Part shown: positions 62,395 to 64,000 of the stretch, piece by piece
Layout: each line of letters starts with the position of its first letter
Position numbering within the stretch: position 1 is the first letter of the stretch
NCBI RefSeq assembly: GCF_002482975.1
Contig: NZ_DLHA01000008.1
Span: 1-64,000 of the forward strand
From: Flavobacterium sp. UBA7680
GTDB lineage: Bacteria; Bacteroidota; Bacteroidia; Flavobacteriales; Flavobacteriaceae
DNA: 64,000 nt
Reading direction: 5' to 3'
Notes under the pieces: generated by a model
Database searches by the model: none
What the model was told of the DNA's origin: nothing
The model's input: only the letters and a program-made list of their open reading frames with translations
Position numbers and translations under genes: made by a program

Positions 62395-63393
62395 ATGAAA
62401 AACTTCAAAATGAGACCAAAATTGATCGCATTCTTCGCATTAATTATTGGTTTTTTTACTTTATCATGGGGAATTGTAGGCCATGAAAGAATTAATAAAG
62501 CAGCTGTAATGGCTTTACCACAACAACTTCAGGTTTTCTTTTACAACCACATTGATTTTATTACACAGGAAGCTTCTGTTCCGGATATTCGTAAATATGC
62601 TTTAAACTATAAAGACGAAAATCCAAGACATTATTTCGACATGGAAAACTTTGGTTCTGCAGACAGTATTCCGCAGTCAATGGAAGCCGCAAAGAAAAAA
62701 TACGATGCTAAATTCCTGAATGATAACGGGATTTTACCATGGTATATTGAAGATATGATGGCGAAATTAACTAAAGCTTTTAAAGATAAAAACAGAGCAG
62801 AAATTTTATTTCTTGCTGCAGATTTAGGTCATTATATTGGTGATGCGCACATGCCATTACATACTTCTGCAAATCATGATGGACAATTGAGCGACCAAAA
62901 AGGGATTCATTCTCTTTGGGAAAGCAGACTTCCTGAATTATTCGCTAAAAATTATAAGTTAAATGTTCCGCAGGCAGAATATTATACAGATGTTCACAAA
63001 GCAATCTGGGACATGATAAACGATACGCACAGTTTAGCGCAGCCATTATTAGACATCGATAAAAAATTAAGAACTGCAACTCCGGAGAATCAGGTTTTTA
63101 AAATGGATACAGACGGAAAAGTATTAAAAAGCAAATACAATACTCCGATTTTCTCTGATGAATATGCAAAGAAACTAAACGATCAGTTAAACGGAATGGT
63201 GGAAAGCCAAATGAAAAAAGCTATTACTGCAACAGCAAGTTTTTGGTATACAGCGTGGGTAAATGCTGGAAAACCAGACTTAAGCGATTTAGATTCACCA
63301 GCAGTAACACAAAGAAATAACCAGGCTTTAAAAGACGATTTATTATTGTTCAAAAAAGGAGATTTATTCGGATTAAAGAATCAGAATGATTAA
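62395..63393 (+). CDS. S1/P1-nuclease / zinc-dependent phospholipase C superfamily protein, secreted
   Basis: 332 residues from ATG 62395. Signal peptide about 1-24; the predicted mature N-terminus is Trp25, as in S1/P1 enzymes where the N-terminal Trp binds zinc, followed by His30 (GIVGHERINKAAV). Further zinc ligands: His146, Asp150, His152/His156 in LGHYIGDAHMPLH. Secreted single-strand-specific nuclease or phospholipase; the two share this fold, so the substrate is open. Confidence 0.88.
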   Translation: MKNFKMRPKLIAFFALIIGFFTLSWGIVGHERINKAAVMALPQQLQVFFYNHIDFITQEASVPDIRKYALNYKDENPRHYFDMENFGSADSIPQSMEAAKKKYDAKFLNDNGILPWYIEDMMAKLTKAFKDKNRAEILFLAADLGHYIGDAHMPLHTSANHDGQLSDQKGIHSLWESRLPELFAKNYKLNVPQAEYYTDVHKAIWDMINDTHSLAQPLLDIDKKLRTATPENQVFKMDTDGKVLKSKYNTPIFSDEYAKKLNDQLNGMVESQMKKAITATASFWYTAWVNAGKPDLSDLDSPAVTQRNNQALKDDLLLFKKGDLFGLKNQND

Positions 63394-63428
63394 ATTTTTG
63401 TTTCAGGTTTAAAGTTTCAAATTTTAAG

Positions 63429-63465
63429 AAAAAGCCTCAAATTCATTTAGAATTTGAGGCTTTTT
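63429..63465 (+). terminator. Intrinsic terminator after the S1/P1-type gene
   Basis: AAAAAGCCTCAAATTC paired with GAATTTGAGGCTTTTT (loop ATTTA). Confidence 0.9.
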
Positions 63466-63536
63466 GTTTTTAGTTGGTATTTGGAATTTTAAAAATTGGA
63501 TCTTAAAATTTTGATTCAGATTGTAGATTTAGATTG

Positions 63537-63563
63537 CGTAGACGCACTGCTGTGCGTCTCTAC
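63537..63563 (-). repeat. REP hairpin, inverted copy (intergenic)
   Basis: Stem AGACGCAC, loop TGCT, stem GTGCGTCT, then CTAC (GTAG on the minus strand). Same family as the six copies inside the RAYT remnant at 11893-12400. Confidence 0.95.
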
Positions 63564-63647
63564 GATTAATTCATGTCGATCAATTCATGTCGATCAATTC
63601 ATGTCAATCAATTCATGTCAATCAATTTATGTCAATCAATTCATGTC
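63564..63647. repeat. Six tandem 14-bp repeats between two REP hairpins
   Basis: Units GATTAATTCATGTC, GATCAATTCATGTC (x2), AATCAATTCATGTC, AATCAATTTATGTC, AATCAATTCATGTC. Starts directly at the inner edge of the inverted REP. Not a CRISPR: units are contiguous with no spacers. Confidence 0.95.
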
Positions 63648-63674
63648 AATATATTTTATACACAACGATATTAT

Positions 63675-63701
63675 GTAGAGACGCACAGCAGTGCGTCTAC
63701 G
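63675..63701 (+). repeat. REP hairpin, forward copy (intergenic)
   Basis: GTAG, stem AGACGCAC, loop AGCA, stem GTGCGTCT, then ACG. With the inverted copy at 63537 it forms a pair whose GTAG feet face inward, opposite to the pairs in the RAYT gene. Confidence 0.95.
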
Positions 63702-63815
63702 CCCAGTATTTCACGTGCAGATATAAAAAATCTGTTTAAACCCGCCAAATCTGCGTGCCATTAACCGCAATTTTTAAATTGGAATTTGGAATTTTAAAAA
63801 TTGAGATTTAAAACT
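63702..63815. other. Intergenic region, no gene seen
   Basis: AT-rich spacer between the REP pair and the end of the minus-strand gene; only short low-complexity frames. Confidence 0.5.
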
Positions 63816-64000
63816 TTACTTCTGATATTTCTTCTCCTTCAATAAAAACGAAGCAGATTGGTAATAAGAAATAGTTTCATTAACCAAATCCATATTGTGC
63901 TTTTTTAAAGGCATTTCGTCGTACTCAACTTGAAAATCAGATGAAACACTATCTTTTGAATTTAATCTTAAAGCAAATTGTTTCACCTCTTGTTTAGGCG
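63816..64000 (-). CDS. C-terminal fragment of an unidentified protein (continues outside window)
   Basis: Open frame of 61 codons ending in TAA at 63816-63818; the tail reads like ISYYQSASFLLKEKKYQK with a preceding MPLKKHNMDLVNET. Hydrophilic, helical. Too little to name a family. Confidence 0.75.
   Translation of the reverse strand, partial: PKQEVKQFALRLNSKDSVSSDFQVEYDEMPLKKHNMDLVNETISYYQSASFLLKEKKYQK

Noticed and set aside
63564..63647. CRISPR array
   Set aside because: Repeats are 14 bp and contiguous with no unique spacers, and no cas gene is near.
63496..63764. Two short plus-strand frames over the 14-bp tandem repeat
   Set aside because: They only translate the repeat and REP palindromes (His-Val-Asp-Gln-type periodicity) and have no start context or independent coding character.
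1..64000. tRNA, rRNA, prophage or integrative element
   Set aside because: Scanning both strands showed no rRNA or tRNA structure, no integrase, and no phage structural genes; the only mobile-type gene is the RAYT remnant.

Overview
The window is AT-rich chromosomal DNA from a member of the Bacteroidetes, almost certainly a Flavobacterium. The evidence is Bacteroidetes-type promoters (TAnnTTTG -7 boxes), an ECF sigma/FecR/SusC/SusD locus, a type IX secretion (T9SS) cargo protein, the T9SS regulator PorX, a fused LpxC-FabZ, EttA, and many intergenic inverted repeats. No rRNA, tRNA or CRISPR array was found. Genes at both edges are cut off.

Layout. 0-2.5 kb: RND efflux permease (partial) and its periplasmic adaptor, on the minus strand. 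3-5.2 kb: a thioredoxin-fold protein, a membrane sensor with a degenerate HisKA helix, and an Aer-like PAS protein. 5.5-11.5 kb: recG, a large acidic unknown protein, DUF1697, a HExxH protein and a Dph6-type ATPase. 11.5-14.8 kb: a broken REP-associated (RAYT/Y1) transposase carrying REP palindromes inside its own reading frame, overlapping an M1 aminopeptidase. 14.8-18.1 kb: patatin, a membrane-SRPBCC fusion, a DUF7935-like protein and a TauE-type exporter. 18.3-27.1 kb: uvrD/pcrA, tsaC, an OmpA lipoprotein, a glycosyltransferase, an HsdR_N nuclease-like protein, holA and ettA. 27.3-37 kb: a DCC-family protein, mutS2, ung, a CotH/T9SS cargo protein, alanine dehydrogenase, tsaE and porX.

37.2-45.4 kb holds an HD hydrolase and the lipid A/acyl-chain cluster lpxD, lpxC-fabZ, lpxA, followed by efp, a second lpxD-like gene, an NTF2-like gene, sucD and a possible GIY-YIG protein. 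45.8-55.6 kb is a self-contained nutrient-uptake locus: ECF sigma factor, FecR, SusC with an STN signalling domain, SusD, a zinc metallohydrolase lipoprotein, a DUF4302 lipoprotein, and a 56-residue membrane ORF bracketed by duplicated terminators. 55.8-64 kb holds fabG, a VWA-like membrane protein, a nested-palindrome element, a LysR/sulfate-exporter pair, a secreted unknown, an S1/P1-type nuclease, and a head-to-head REP pair enclosing a 14-bp tandem repeat.

The most notable points are: (1) the RAYT gene with three in-frame tandem units, each carrying two oppositely oriented REP hairpins, plus an intergenic REP pair of the same family 51 kb away; (2) a receptor apparently split into a chemoreceptor-type membrane domain and a separate Aer-type PAS protein, with no chemotaxis signalling domain and the phosphoacceptor His lost; (3) several compound palindromic intergenic elements; (4) promoter positions that correct several start codons and suggest leaderless mRNAs.
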